Notes: a model not told the origin generated them from the sequence alone. Shown: positions 55,006 to 64,000, counted from the stretch's first letter. The stretch: 64,000 nt of DNA from CBDFMG01 sp965221205 [NCBI: bacterium] (GCA_965221205.1 OZ244870.1:434001-498000), one strand, 5' to 3'. Made by a program: numbers and translations.

Positions 55006-56129
55006 TTACTCATCGGGTTCAACATGAATAATAACCTGGGCGTGATCGAATTTCTTCATAATGTCCCGTTCGATCATGTTGGTAATGTCGTGAGCTTCAC
55101 CTACTGATATAGCAGGGTCGACAATCATATTAAAGTGGGCTTCGGCTTGATTCGGCAGGAAATGGAATTCTAACGATTTAATTGCGCGGTAGTGGCTCTC
55201 ATATTTACTGAGAATTGTTTGACATGATACTTAAAGATACTTTCGTTGTTTTCTGCCTGCTCCGAATCCACAATTCCCTTAATGTCAACTGCCTGTATTA
55301 CAGGGATTCTCTTTTTGATTTGCTTTTCAAGCGCTCTTAAATCGGCCACACCGTCAATTGCCGCTATATATGGCTCAATCTTGATTTTAATATCTACATG
55401 ATAGCGGGTACCCATCCGTCTGCCGATAATATCAACAACATGATATTCGGAATTCCATTTTTCTGTAACTTTTTCTATTTCCATACAAAGCTCGTCGGAA
55501 ATCGTCACATCTGTCAGGTCCCAGAGAGCGTCTTTTGTGATGGTGAATGCCATCCGGATTATAAATACCGCTACGATAAGGGCCACAACCGGATCGAGTA
55601 TCGGAAATCCCAAATAAGAACCGAGAATGCCGAAAAATACTCCAATCGACGTCAATACGTCGGATCGTTGGTGATACGCATTCGCACTTATTGAAGGGCT
55701 ATTCAGCTTTTTCCCGGCTTTGATTGTGTAATGGAACATCCATTCTTTCACAACAATGGTGAGTAAAGCAGCACCGAGGGTATACCATTCCGGAATGAGA
55801 AACGTACGGTTGTAGATATTGTCAATATTATTATAAATGAGATAAATTCCCATCACACCAAGAATAATCCCGAGAAACAGAGCAATGATCGATTCGATTT
55901 TACCATGACCATAGGGGTGGTTTTTGTCCTTGGGACGGGAAGAATATTTTAGACCGAAGAGCACGGCGACTGTTGCGCCGACATCTGAAAGTGAATGAAG
56001 AGCATCGGCAACAAGCGCAGCACTGCGTCCGATTATTCCGAGATAAAACTCAACAATAGTGACGAATATATTTCCAGCGATACCAATCAGGGTGACATTT
56101 CTGCCGTGTTCATATTCATCTCTATGCAT
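55006..56129 (-). pseudogene. Cation diffusion facilitator (CDF) transporter, one-base frameshift near the C-terminus
   Basis: CDF proteins export zinc, iron, cobalt or manganese in exchange for protons. The first 300 residues are intact: six helices, ALVADALHSLSDVGATVAV and NAYHQRSDVLTSIGVFFG containing the metal-site Asp and His residues, and part of the cytoplasmic domain. At about 55218, after FKYHVKQ, the frame is lost and runs out at 55170. A one-base shift there continues the natural C-terminus, ILSKYESHYRAIKSLEFHFL, AHDITNMIERDIMKKFDHAQ and VIIHVEPDE, to 55006. The transport domain would still be made, so the gene could keep some function; a base-calling error is the other explanation. 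Confidence 0.8.
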
Positions 56130-56202
56130 TGGGCATGACTCCGGATATCTTCAAACGGATAGCTTGTTTTATGTGTATACTGTTTACGTAATGAAAATTG
56201 AA

Positions 56203-56331
56203 AGATTGCCACGTTGCCCCGAAGATTCGAGACTCCTCGCAATGACGGCAAGGAATTATTCAGTCTTAATGTAACAAAATGTCATTTCGACTGGAGTCCC
56301 GAAAGTATCTCTCAGGACGGAGCGGAGAAAT
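56203..56331. repeat. Pair of dispersed intergenic repeats
   Basis: AGATTGCCACGTTGCCCCGA through CTCCTCGCAATGACG (56203-56247) is the reverse of the common CGTCATTGCGAGGAG...GGCAATCT element. TGTCATTTCGACTGGAGTCC through GAGCGGAGAAATT (56280-56331) is a second common family. The two lie back to back. Such elements are scattered in genomes of many phyla. The 435-base gap contains no gene. Confidence 0.6.
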
Positions 56332-56465
56332 TACAACATAAATGTAATCATCTACTTTACGGAACAGCAAAACATTTAAAAATTAATTCGAATATACCAA
56401 TTTGCGGTATGAAAATCAATAAATGAATTGCCGTCAGCAAGAGTTCTGTCAACCTTGAATGGTGT

Positions 56466-56494
56466 TTGCATTTGAGCGATTATATCACTATATT
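56466..56494 (+). promoter_or_regulatory. Sigma-70-type promoter for glmS
   Basis: TTGCAT (56466-56471), 17 bases, TATATT (56489-56494), about 70 bases before the start. The leader is too short for a glmS ribozyme and shows no sign of one. Confidence 0.55.
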
Positions 56495-56564
56495 TGGCTG
56501 TTTATTTTTAGGTGAAATGCTCTTGAAAATGCTGCACATCAGCAGGTTCTAACGGAATTATTAT

Positions 56565-58397
56565 ATGTGTGGAATAATAGGTTACATAGGGTCGAAGAAA
56601 GCTTCGAGTGTGATTCTTCAGGGTCTCAAACGGATGGAATATCGAGGATACGATTCTGCAGGCATAGCACTCTTAGACCGTAAACAAAATCTCTTTGTCC
56701 ATAAAAGACCGGGAAAGATTTCCGAACTGAAAAAATTCCCTATCCCCCTCGATGAGTTCAATGGTGTCGGGATTGGTCATACCAGATGGGCCACACATGG
56801 AGAACCGTCAGAGGTGAATGCACACCCTTTCGTTGGATGTGAAATCCGGTTTGCTGTTGCACACAATGGTATTATTGAAAATTTTTCCTCGTTAAAAAAA
56901 AGGCTCATAGAGCAGGGTCACACCTTTGAGTCGGAGACAGACTCCGAAGTCATTGTCCACCTGATTGAATCATATTATGATGGAGATCTATTTGAAGCTG
57001 TCCGCTTGACACTGCGGGATATGTGGGGTGCTTATGGATTAGTAGTGTTATTACAGGACAATCCCAATACTCTCATAGCAGCCCGGAACGGCAGTCCTAT
57101 GATTGTCGGACTCGGAAAAAATGAAAACTTTGTTGCTTCCGATGTTGTTGCGTTTCTGAAATATACAAAAAATATTTTGCCGCTTCAGGATGGAGATATT
57201 GCACAGATAACGACTGACGATGTTGAAATCAAATCTCTAGAAAACTCTGTTATTATCAGAGAGCGTGAAACAGTTTTATTCGATCTGAAAAATGTGGAAA
57301 AGGGCGGGTATCCCCATTACATGCTTAAAGAAATTCACGAGCAGCCCGAAACAATCAGCGACGCACTACGAGGAAGAGTATTACTCGAGAGTGGTTCGGT
57401 CAAATTCGGGGGACTCGATGATGTGGGGATTCGGCTCAAAAATGCCCGGCGTATGGTATTAACCGGATGTGGAACCTCATGGCATGCCGCGCTTGTGGGA
57501 GAGTACCTGATCGAAGAGTTTGCCAGAATCCCAGTTGAAGTTGAATATGCATCGGAATTCCGGTACCGGCAACCAGTACTTGATAAAGACGATGTTGTCA
57601 TTGCTCTCAGCCAATCGGGAGAAACAGCTGATACACAGGCAGCAGTCCGTGAAGCCAGAAAAAAAGATTCGCTCATTCTCGGAATCTGTAACGCTGTTGG
57701 CAGTACGATAGCCCGTGAAACCGATGCTGGGATTTTTACTCATGCCGGACCAGAAATTGGCGTTGCTTCCACAAAAGCGTTTACGTCACAGGTTGCCGTC
57801 CTGACTCTACTGGCTGTCTATCTCGGAAGCCTCCGTGGTGTGCAGGAAGCGGAGCGGAAAAAAATTCTTGCCGGACTTCTTGAACTGTCCGGAAAATTGA
57901 AAGAAATCCTCGACGACAGCCAGTCTCTTGAGCACTTAGCAAAAGAATATGCCCATATTCAAAATTTTCTCTATCTTGGACGGGGGTACAATTTCCCGAT
58001 AGCGCTCGAAGGCGCTTTGAAACTGAAAGAAATATCTTACATACATGCAGAAGGGTATCCTGCTGCGGAAATGAAGCACGGGCCGATTGCGCTCATTGAT
58101 GAGTCGATGCCGGTTGTCTTTATAGCATTGAAAGGCGATCCAACCTACCAGAAAATTTTAAGCAACATTGAAGAAGTCAAAGCGAGAAAAGGGAAAGTTA
58201 TCGGAATCGGTACTAAAGGGGATACCGGTCTCGCGGATAAAGTCGATCACGCAATTTTTATCCCGGAAACACTGAAATATCTAACACCTATCCTTGCGGT
58301 TGTCCCGCTACAATTGCTTGCGTATTATATTGCTGTTCAGAGGGGATGCAATGTTGATCAGCCGCGGAATTTAGCAAAAAGTGTGACCGTGGAGTAA
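56565..58397 (+). CDS. glmS: Glutamine--fructose-6-phosphate aminotransferase (isomerizing)
   Basis: GlmS makes glucosamine-6-phosphate, the first step of UDP-GlcNAc, peptidoglycan and LPS synthesis. The 610-residue length is standard. MCGIIGYIG gives the N-terminal nucleophile Cys; RMEYRGYDSAGIAL, GIGHTRWATHGEPSEVNAHP and AVAHNGIIENF complete the glutaminase. Two SIS domains follow (GCGTSWHAALVGEYLIEEF, SQSGETADTQAAVREA, GRGYNFPIALEGALKLKEIS). DQPRNLAKSVTVE is the canonical end. Confidence 0.98.
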   Translation: MCGIIGYIGSKKASSVILQGLKRMEYRGYDSAGIALLDRKQNLFVHKRPGKISELKKFPIPLDEFNGVGIGHTRWATHGEPSEVNAHPFVGCEIRFAVAHNGIIENFSSLKKRLIEQGHTFESETDSEVIVHLIESYYDGDLFEAVRLTLRDMWGAYGLVVLLQDNPNTLIAARNGSPMIVGLGKNENFVASDVVAFLKYTKNILPLQDGDIAQITTDDVEIKSLENSVIIRERETVLFDLKNVEKGGYPHYMLKEIHEQPETISDALRGRVLLESGSVKFGGLDDVGIRLKNARRMVLTGCGTSWHAALVGEYLIEEFARIPVEVEYASEFRYRQPVLDKDDVVIALSQSGETADTQAAVREARKKDSLILGICNAVGSTIARETDAGIFTHAGPEIGVASTKAFTSQVAVLTLLAVYLGSLRGVQEAERKKILAGLLELSGKLKEILDDSQSLEHLAKEYAHIQNFLYLGRGYNFPIALEGALKLKEISYIHAEGYPAAEMKHGPIALIDESMPVVFIALKGDPTYQKILSNIEEVKARKGKVIGIGTKGDTGLADKVDHAIFIPETLKYLTPILAVVPLQLLAYYIAVQRGCNVDQPRNLAKSVTVE

Positions 58398-58477
58398 CGT
58401 TTTCCCTTTCTCCCGTCTTAAAATTTATTTCCACAGAAAGTGTTTGTTCCACCAGTTAATGATTGGAAGGATTCATC

Positions 58478-60121
58478 ATGATACTACGGACTTGGTTTTT
58501 AACATTTTCAGTAGCAGTTTTTCTTATCGGCTCAATCTGTCCAGCCTATTCACAGACTGACGCCGCGGAATCGATCACGGCACACGAATTGAAAACACAT
58601 TTGTCTTTCATTGCATCAGACGAGCTCAAAGGGAGGAATGCGCCTTCTCTGGAGCTCAAGATTGCAGCTCGGTATCTTGCGACACGTGCAGAAAGTTTCG
58701 GTTTGAAATCGCTCATGCCAAACGGATTATATTTACAATTGATCGATCTTCCAATTGTGTCATATGATGAAAAGAGAACACAATTATCATTGAGTAGTGA
58801 TGGGAGCGACCGGGTATTTGGTTTCCCTGATATGTTCGGAATTGGAAGGCGATCAGATGAAGGTTCTTATACGGGAAATGTAGTATTTCTGGGCTATGGA
58901 ATATCTGATCCGGAAAATGAATGGGACGATTACGGTACGATTGACCTGACGGGAAAAATTGTCATTCTCCTCGATGTTGAACTGCCGCCAGGCCATGTTC
59001 TCAACACGACTGAAAATAGGCAGCGTATCAGAAGCCGGACTATTGCTCCACGTCAAAGGGGTGCAGCGGGTGTTTTAACTGTCATTAATGAAACCCGAGA
59101 ACGCGACATGGCATTGAAAGGGTATACATTTGATAACATTGAACGCGGTATCTTTCCTGAGCGTGAATCCAGCGAAACTGATACCGACTCGGATTCCAGC
59201 GGTAGCGCCACAGAGCCCCGACCGATGGGATCACCCTACTTTACTGGAGAACTGCGCCATGAGGCATCCGCAGCAATTCTCGGCGTAACGCAGAGGGAAC
59301 TTAAAGAACTTTTTGCACAAATTGAACGGGGAGAACAGGTGCAGACCAATGAGATTCCTGACAAATCGCTAACGATTTCATTTGTGCCGAAAGTCCGTCA
59401 AGGATACACACAGAATGTTGCTGCCGTAGTCGAAGGGAGCGATCCTGCTCTCAAAGATGAATATGTTTTGCTTGGAGCACATTACGACCATGTGGGAACA
59501 CAGCGGGGGCAAATATGGAACGGTGCGGACGACGATGGATCGGGGACAGTTGCACTCCTCGAAATAGCACAGGCCATGGCGCTCAATCCCCCGCGCCGGT
59601 CGGTAATTTTTGTGTGGCATACGGGAGAGGAAAAAGGATTGCAGGGGTCACGGTATTTTACTACCAATCCGCCGATACCACTGGAAAAAGTGAGTGCGCA
59701 TGTCAATATCGATATGGTTGGCAGAAATGATCCCGAACAGGTTTATGTCATTGGAGCAGGAAGGATCAGCACAGAACTCAATTCGATAGTTCAAAATGTA
59801 AATGAGTCTTACATTGGAATGAATTTAGATTATACGTACGACGCACCGGACGATCCGAATCAATTCTACTTCAGAAGCGATCATTATATGTATGCGCAAT
59901 ATGGGATTCCCAGTACGTTTTTCTTCACGGATGTTCACGAGGACTACCACCAGCCGTCCGATACTTACGATAAAATTGATTTTGAAAAACTGGCACGAGT
60001 AGCACGGCTTGGTTACGGAGTTGCATATAACGCAGCAAATAAAGAGGAAATGCTGAAGCTCAATGCCGATCCTAACGTCACCCTGCGGGGAGTGTATTAT
60101 CCTCAGCCGAGAGGGCGCTGA
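58478..60121 (+). CDS. Secreted M28-family zinc peptidase
   Basis: The ATG at 58478 with GGAAGG seven bases before opens a signal peptide (MILRTWFLTFSVAVFLIGSI..AYSQ); length 547. A PA-like insert (about 130-300) precedes the catalytic part. Zinc ligands of M28 are visible: His in LLGAHYDHVG, Asp in NGADDDGSGTVALLEIA, Glu-Glu in WHTGEEKGLQGSRYF, Asp in NIDMVGRND and His in DYHQPSDTYDKID. An aminopeptidase or carboxypeptidase in the periplasm or exported, probably for peptide use. A serine- and aspartate-rich linker lies near 235-250. It follows glmS by 80 bases. Confidence 0.92.
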   Translation: MILRTWFLTFSVAVFLIGSICPAYSQTDAAESITAHELKTHLSFIASDELKGRNAPSLELKIAARYLATRAESFGLKSLMPNGLYLQLIDLPIVSYDEKRTQLSLSSDGSDRVFGFPDMFGIGRRSDEGSYTGNVVFLGYGISDPENEWDDYGTIDLTGKIVILLDVELPPGHVLNTTENRQRIRSRTIAPRQRGAAGVLTVINETRERDMALKGYTFDNIERGIFPERESSETDTDSDSSGSATEPRPMGSPYFTGELRHEASAAILGVTQRELKELFAQIERGEQVQTNEIPDKSLTISFVPKVRQGYTQNVAAVVEGSDPALKDEYVLLGAHYDHVGTQRGQIWNGADDDGSGTVALLEIAQAMALNPPRRSVIFVWHTGEEKGLQGSRYFTTNPPIPLEKVSAHVNIDMVGRNDPEQVYVIGAGRISTELNSIVQNVNESYIGMNLDYTYDAPDDPNQFYFRSDHYMYAQYGIPSTFFFTDVHEDYHQPSDTYDKIDFEKLARVARLGYGVAYNAANKEEMLKLNADPNVTLRGVYYPQPRGR

Positions 60122-60134
60122 GTGGGCAAGTACC

Positions 60135-60746
60135 TTATTTTTTGGATGAAAACAGCCGGGGAAACAATTTCCCGGTCGTTTTCATATAGTGTAAATAAGC
60201 ATCACCGAATGTTTCAATCAGGTTCTGCTCTTCAATTTTAATACGGTTTATGACAAGCGGATAGACGACAAGAAACGGGACAAACATGAGCCAGTTTTCT
60301 GATAAGATAATGAGGGAAGAGATCAAGACGAAACCGATAGCATACAGTGGATGCCGGGCTAAGCTGTAGGGTCCGGTTGTTATCAGGCTATGTCCATCCC
60401 GTGTGAACGGTGTCACGGTAATATTTGTACCGAGAGAAAGAAATACCCAGAACAAAAAAGGAATACAAGCAAATCCCGCCACTAAAGCGCACGCAAAACG
60501 GAGAGTGTCTGGAACGTGGAAAGCCGCAAATGAAATCCATTGTTCATGCACTATATAGATCAGAAACACACTGAGAAAAAAGAGAAAGCTGAAAATCTGC
60601 ATGACCCTGAATAAACTGGAGCCTTGACTTCCTGTCTGAATTATACCGCCTTTCCGGTCAGCCCTTACACGGAAAAAAGCATCCATGAAACCGGCAAGGG
60701 ATGTAATGACGATAAACAGGTTCTTGAGGATAATATGACTATCCAC
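60135..60746 (-). CDS. ICMT/PEMT-like membrane methyltransferase
   Basis: The 203-residue protein has about five helices. SLITTGPYSLARHPLYAIGF is the signature of isoprenylcysteine-carboxyl-methyltransferase-like proteins (GPY...RHP.Y.G), and IEEQNLIETFGDAYLHYMKT matches their C-terminal EE..L...FG..Y..Y segment. Bacterial members methylate unknown lipids or thiols. Convergent with the M28 peptidase. Confidence 0.82.
   Translation of the reverse strand: MDSHIILKNLFIVITSLAGFMDAFFRVRADRKGGIIQTGSQGSSLFRVMQIFSFLFFLSVFLIYIVHEQWISFAAFHVPDTLRFACALVAGFACIPFLFWVFLSLGTNITVTPFTRDGHSLITTGPYSLARHPLYAIGFVLISSLIILSENWLMFVPFLVVYPLVINRIKIEEQNLIETFGDAYLHYMKTTGKLFPRLFSSKK
60149..60182. terminator. Candidate terminator for the convergent pair
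   Basis: AAAACAGCCGGGGAAA can pair with TTTCCCGGTCGTTTT with one mismatch, a wobble pair and one bulge. It lies 28 bases after the M28 stop and overlaps the last codons of the methyltransferase. T-rich tails are on both sides. Confidence 0.4.
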
Positions 60747-60955
60747 ACTGTCTCCAATGAACTGAATTTTGCAGTGAATAATATATAATCAGTAAATACA
60801 AGGAATGTCACTCTTAATGTAGGTGATAGCACTGTTATTATCAAGAAATATTTTTATTATTCCTGTCAAGTCGAGACATTTGTACAATTCCTTTGAACAT
60901 GCCGAATAATAGTCTTGAAGAACTGCTGCGAAACAAACCGGAACAGCAAAAGAAC

Positions 60956-60984
60956 TTGCTATAAGACAATTAAATTATTATATT
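60956..60984 (+). promoter_or_regulatory. Sigma-70-type promoter for rpsU
   Basis: TTGCTA (60956-60961), 17 bases, TATATT (60979-60984), 45 bases before the rpsU start. The 283-base gap holds otherwise only a doubtful 21-codon frame (60899-60964). Confidence 0.55.
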
Positions 60985-61029
60985 GTTTAATTATTTTATG
61001 GTAATCAAAGAAAGGAGAGTGTTTACTTT

Positions 61030-61230
61030 ATGCCTTCAGTGAAAGTTCGGGACGGAGAGTCTTTTGAGCGTGCATACAGACGGTTTGTGAAATCGTGTGA
61101 AAAGTCTGGACTGATGTCAGAAATACGAAAACATCAGCATTTTGAAAAGCCAAGCGAAAAACGGAAACGGAAAATGAATGCAGCAAAAAGAAAAATGAGG
61201 AAAATTCACTTAGAATCTTTCGATGGCTAA
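61030..61230 (+). CDS. rpsU: 30S ribosomal protein S21
   Basis: The 66-residue basic protein has VKVRDGESFERAYRRFVKSC and a lysine/arginine-rich tail (KPSEKRKRKMNAAKRKMRK). An AAGGAG lies about 14 bases before the ATG. Its presence is of note because S21 is involved in translation start, and some Bacteroidia adjust anti-SD use through it. Confidence 0.95.
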   Translation: MPSVKVRDGESFERAYRRFVKSCEKSGLMSEIRKHQHFEKPSEKRKRKMNAAKRKMRKIHLESFDG

Positions 61231-61309
61231 TAAAAGAGAATAAATTTTACTATGGAATCGCGTTAGATGTTTCATACATTTGCGCGATTTTTTGTTTACA
61301 GAATAATTT

Positions 61310-61993
61310 ATGAACTACTTAGATATTATTATAGCCGTGGTTGTTGTCTATTTTATTGTTCTCGGTGTCAGAAAAGGCATCGTTACAATGTTTATGGGGA
61401 TTGCAGGATTTATTCTGGCACTCATAACTGCTACCGGCTTAATGAGCCTGTTTTCCGGGGTATTACAAGAACTGACCGGTATGCCGAAAGGGCTTGGTTA
61501 TATCATCAGTTCCATTCTCATATTCTTTTTTGTCCTTCTCGTATGCAGAGGGATCACTAATGTTATCCTGAAATTATTCACGATCACATCAACACGTTGG
61601 ATAGACCGGGTCGGCGGTGGAATATTCGGTTTTTGTATTGGGGGGCTTATTGTCAGTGCACTACTTATTGTGTTGACATTTATTCCGTTTTCAGACAGGC
61701 TGCTTCCCGGAAAGGAGAACTCTCTCCTTTATCCTTGTGCACTTAATTTCTTTCCTGCAATATATGATAATGTTGTCATACTGAAACCATCTGCGAAATC
61801 GTTTCAGGAAATAGTGGAAGATATAATAAATGGTGATTTACTGAAATCGGTCAATATATCACATACCGACCGAGGTATAATACATACTAGTGCAATAACT
61901 CTGCTTGTTTTCAATGCTACAGGCAAACTAAATACTGACAACACAAGCAAATGTGTGCCTGAAATTTTGTCTCACGTTTCTCATCACCTCTAA
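61310..61993 (+). CDS. CvpA family membrane protein
   Basis: The 227-residue protein has four helices in the first 140 residues: MNYLDIIIAVVVVYFIVLGV, then RKGIVTMFMGIAGFILAL and further. The DxxI...... RKG motif and WIDRVGGGIFGFCIGGLIVS match CvpA (colicin V production) proteins. The soluble tail of about 90 residues is not conserved. CvpA is often encoded just before mutS2, as here. Confidence 0.85.
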   Translation: MNYLDIIIAVVVVYFIVLGVRKGIVTMFMGIAGFILALITATGLMSLFSGVLQELTGMPKGLGYIISSILIFFFVLLVCRGITNVILKLFTITSTRWIDRVGGGIFGFCIGGLIVSALLIVLTFIPFSDRLLPGKENSLLYPCALNFFPAIYDNVVILKPSAKSFQEIVEDIINGDLLKSVNISHTDRGIIHTSAITLLVFNATGKLNTDNTSKCVPEILSHVSHHL

Positions 61994-62025
61994 TTAATCA
62001 CGTTTATTACTTCCTGGTACTCAAA

Positions 62026-64000
62026 ATGCTTCACAACAACCAATGCTCATATGCTGAACTGGAATGGGATAAAATTGTCTCTGCTCTTGGGCATTACACG
62101 TTTTCCGATCTTGGAGAGCAGGCGATTCTACAACTCAAACCTCAGGAAGATGTACAGCATATAGAATATCTGCTTCGTATAAATTCGGAATGCAGAGATG
62201 CAATAGAGATAGGAGTTCGGTTTCCGATTTCCGGTCTGACGGACTGCTCAAATGACCTGAAATTACTATCAGTTGAAGGGTCATTTTTGCTGATTGACGG
62301 AATTAACCGTATTACCGGCAGTTTAGAAATCGCACAACGCGCAGCAAACGCTTTTAAAGATCGTTCAGAAACATTCCCTGAACTGTGCAAACTCATCAAT
62401 CAGGTATGTGTACACCAAAAAATCATCAAAGAAATTCGTTCCTGTATCGATGATAATGGCGAAATTCTCGATTCCGCATCTCCCGAGCTTAAAAAGATTA
62501 GAAGTGCAATCAGGCGTCTCAAAAATACCTTGAAGAAGCGGGTTGAAGCGATTGTGAAGCAGTCTTCGAGAAAAGGTCTGCTCCAGGAAGCACATTACAC
62601 GGTCAGAAATGGACGGTGTGTCCTGCCGGTAAAAGATTCGCACCAGCGGCAGATCGATGGGATCACACACGATGTTTCCTCAACGGGGGCAACAGTGTTT
62701 ATCGAACCTAAAGATATTGTTGAGCGGAGCAACGAAATCAGTCGGTATATCGCGCAGGAAGAGGAAGAAATACGGAAGATATTACAGAAATGTTCCGATC
62801 TCCTGCGTCCCACGGTAACGGACATCTCTCACAATCAGGAGATTTTGACCAAGCTCGACACGCATTATGCATGTGGCATGCTGTCGAAGAAACTCGGTGC
62901 ATCTGCTCCGGCAGTTTCATCTGGTAGAGGACTTGTCCTCCGCACTGCTCGTCATCCAGTTTTAGTGCTCCAATCAGAATCGCCGGAAAAAGTAATTCCG
63001 CTGAATGTTTCACTAGGAGAAACGTTTAATACGCTTATTGTTTCAGGGCCGAATGCAGGTGGCAAAACGGTTACTCTGAAAACGGTCGGTCTGCTCAGCC
63101 TCATGGTTCAGAGCGGTCTTCCGGTCCCGGCATCACCCGACTCCTGCTTTCCGGTCTTTAAACGGGTAGTTGCAGATATTGGCGATCAACAATCTATCGA
63201 TGAAAATCTCAGCACCTTTTCTGCACGGCTCATTCACTTGAGCTCGATTTTTGAAACGCTGTCTGAAGACGACCTGATTTTGCTCGACGAAATTGGTGCT
63301 GGAACTGATCCGCAAGAAGGAGTGCATCTTGCTATGGCACTCCTGAATCATATAACCAAATCCGGAGCACTTGCTATTGCGACGACGCATCACGGTGGTT
63401 TAAAACGGTTTGCACGGGAGACAGACGGTGTCGAAAATGCCTCCCTCTCATTTGACAAGAAATCACTGCAGCCGACATTTGAGTTAACCGTTGGTATTCC
63501 CGGATCTAGTTATGCTCTCGAACTTGCAAAACGGATAGGACTGCCCGAATCAGTTATCGAGGAAACAGAGAGACGGCTTGGTGACAAACAGGTACGTGTC
63601 GAAGATTTTATTCAGGAACTGGAAGAAAGTATTGCTGTTTACAAAAAAAAGAATAGTGAAGTGCAGGGTCGGCAGGAGAAACTTGATGCTTTGATAGAGG
63701 AATACTCCGGAAAGCTGAAACAGTTTGATAAAAAGCACCGGAATTCTCTTGATGAAGCGCTCCGGGAGTCGGAAGAGCAGATGGATGATTTTAACCGCCG
63801 TTTTGAAAATCTTGTCAGAAAACTCAAAGAAGAAGAGGCATCGGCAGATTCGATCGCAAACGTAAAGCATGAAATCCGGGAAGAGAGAGAGAAAATTGCA
63901 AAGCGAAAAAAGAGCCTCAGTCAAAAACCCACGGATAAAACAAGTCAGCCTCTGATTCTTGAAATTGGCTCAACAGTCAAGCTCGCCGGACATGACCAGG
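62026..64000 (+). CDS. mutS2: MutS2 (start; runs off the window)
   Basis: From the ATG at 62026 (MLHNNQCSYAELEWDKIVSA) 658 codons are present. MutS2 lacks mismatch-recognition domains and acts in recombination control and ribosome rescue. Core and clamp regions (about 1-320) are followed by the ATPase: Walker A in VSGPNAGGKTVTLKTVG, Walker B in LILLDEIGAGTDPQEG, and ATTHHGGLKRFA. A coiled coil (about 525-640) with many Glu and Lys follows. The KOW-like and C-terminal Smr nuclease parts should lie beyond the window. Confidence 0.93.
   Translation, partial: MLHNNQCSYAELEWDKIVSALGHYTFSDLGEQAILQLKPQEDVQHIEYLLRINSECRDAIEIGVRFPISGLTDCSNDLKLLSVEGSFLLIDGINRITGSLEIAQRAANAFKDRSETFPELCKLINQVCVHQKIIKEIRSCIDDNGEILDSASPELKKIRSAIRRLKNTLKKRVEAIVKQSSRKGLLQEAHYTVRNGRCVLPVKDSHQRQIDGITHDVSSTGATVFIEPKDIVERSNEISRYIAQEEEEIRKILQKCSDLLRPTVTDISHNQEILTKLDTHYACGMLSKKLGASAPAVSSGRGLVLRTARHPVLVLQSESPEKVIPLNVSLGETFNTLIVSGPNAGGKTVTLKTVGLLSLMVQSGLPVPASPDSCFPVFKRVVADIGDQQSIDENLSTFSARLIHLSSIFETLSEDDLILLDEIGAGTDPQEGVHLAMALLNHITKSGALAIATTHHGGLKRFARETDGVENASLSFDKKSLQPTFELTVGIPGSSYALELAKRIGLPESVIEETERRLGDKQVRVEDFIQELEESIAVYKKKNSEVQGRQEKLDALIEEYSGKLKQFDKKHRNSLDEALRESEEQMDDFNRRFENLVRKLKEEEASADSIANVKHEIREEREKIAKRKKSLSQKPTDKTSQPLILEIGSTVKLAGHDQ

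Noticed and set aside
56495-56564. glmS ribozyme
   Set aside because: The inferred leader is only about 65 bases and lacks the conserved ribozyme core.
60899-60964. 21-codon frame MPNNSLEELLRNKPEQQKNL... before rpsU
   Set aside because: No ribosome site, and the rpsU promoter overlaps its end; too short to support as a gene.
1-64000. tRNA, rRNA or CRISPR arrays
   Set aside because: Intergenic regions were read for tRNA T-arm patterns and regular spacer-repeat arrays; none found by eye. A covariance search would be decisive.

Overview
The window looks like a chromosome segment of a Gram-negative bacterium of the Fibrobacterota-Chlorobiota-Bacteroidota (FCB) sphere. I cannot place it more closely. 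The grounds are a DUF4175 protein next to TPR and secreted proteins, a TonB-dependent receptor, a 'eukaryotic-type' citrate synthase, a complex I operon with a short NuoG, a Bacteroidota/Bacillus-type SdhB, and motility genes. Several promoters read as ordinary sigma-70 sites (TTGnnn, 17-bp spacer, TATATT) and not as the -33/-7 promoters of Bacteroidia, which argues against a typical member of that class. Base composition is moderate and even over the housekeeping genes. It shifts clearly in two places: an AT-rich accessory stretch at about 36.7-39.2 kb and a GC-rich stretch at about 52.2-54.5 kb.

Layout. 0-9.5 kb: the start of a probable flagellar switch gene, a secreted protein, a TPR protein, DUF4175 and a TonB receptor, mostly on the minus strand. 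10-20 kb: gltA, a frameshifted lipoprotein gene, an M24 peptidase with a sodium symporter, fliN, a wrecked amino-acid permease gene, sucC-sucD and ndk. 19.9-27 kb: the fatty-acid cluster DUF177-rpmF-plsX-fabH-fabD-fabG-acpP-fabF-rnc. 27-32 kb: an MBL-fold hydrolase behind a perfect CRP-like palindrome, then frdABCD. 31.9-34.3 kb: an orphan sdhB carrying only the last 18 codons of sdhA, cut off by an intact IS3-family (IS407-type) element whose other side joins the first ~47 codons of a DUF4007-like gene. 34.6-38.8 kb: a sodium/proton antiporter between inverted IS407 copies, other transposase debris, a small membrane-protein module and two broken regulators. 39.2-52.2 kb: a complex I operon nuoACDEFGHJKLMN in which nuoB and nuoI are absent. 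52.2-54.9 kb: GC-rich debris (outer-membrane-like pseudogene, plasmid RepA remnant, iteron-like repeats) abutting a broken gene. 55-64 kb: a frameshifted CDF cation transporter, glmS, an M28 peptidase, an ICMT-like methyltransferase, rpsU, cvpA and the start of mutS2.

Together the intact genes describe respiratory carbon metabolism (citrate synthase, succinyl-CoA synthetase, fumarate reductase, complex I), type II fatty-acid synthesis and envelope biogenesis. The main stories are the replacement of an sdhCAB-type complex II by an adjacent frdABCD operon, with an IS at the breakpoint, and a complex I operon missing two essential Fe-S subunits that must be encoded elsewhere if the enzyme works. 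There is no CRISPR array, tRNA or rRNA, and no intact defence system that I can recognise. The 36.7-38.8 kb module and the DUF4007 fragment look like remains of one or more accessory, possibly defence-related, islands. Many accessory genes carry single-base frameshifts while the core genes do not. That favours real decay, although sequencing error cannot be excluded without reads.
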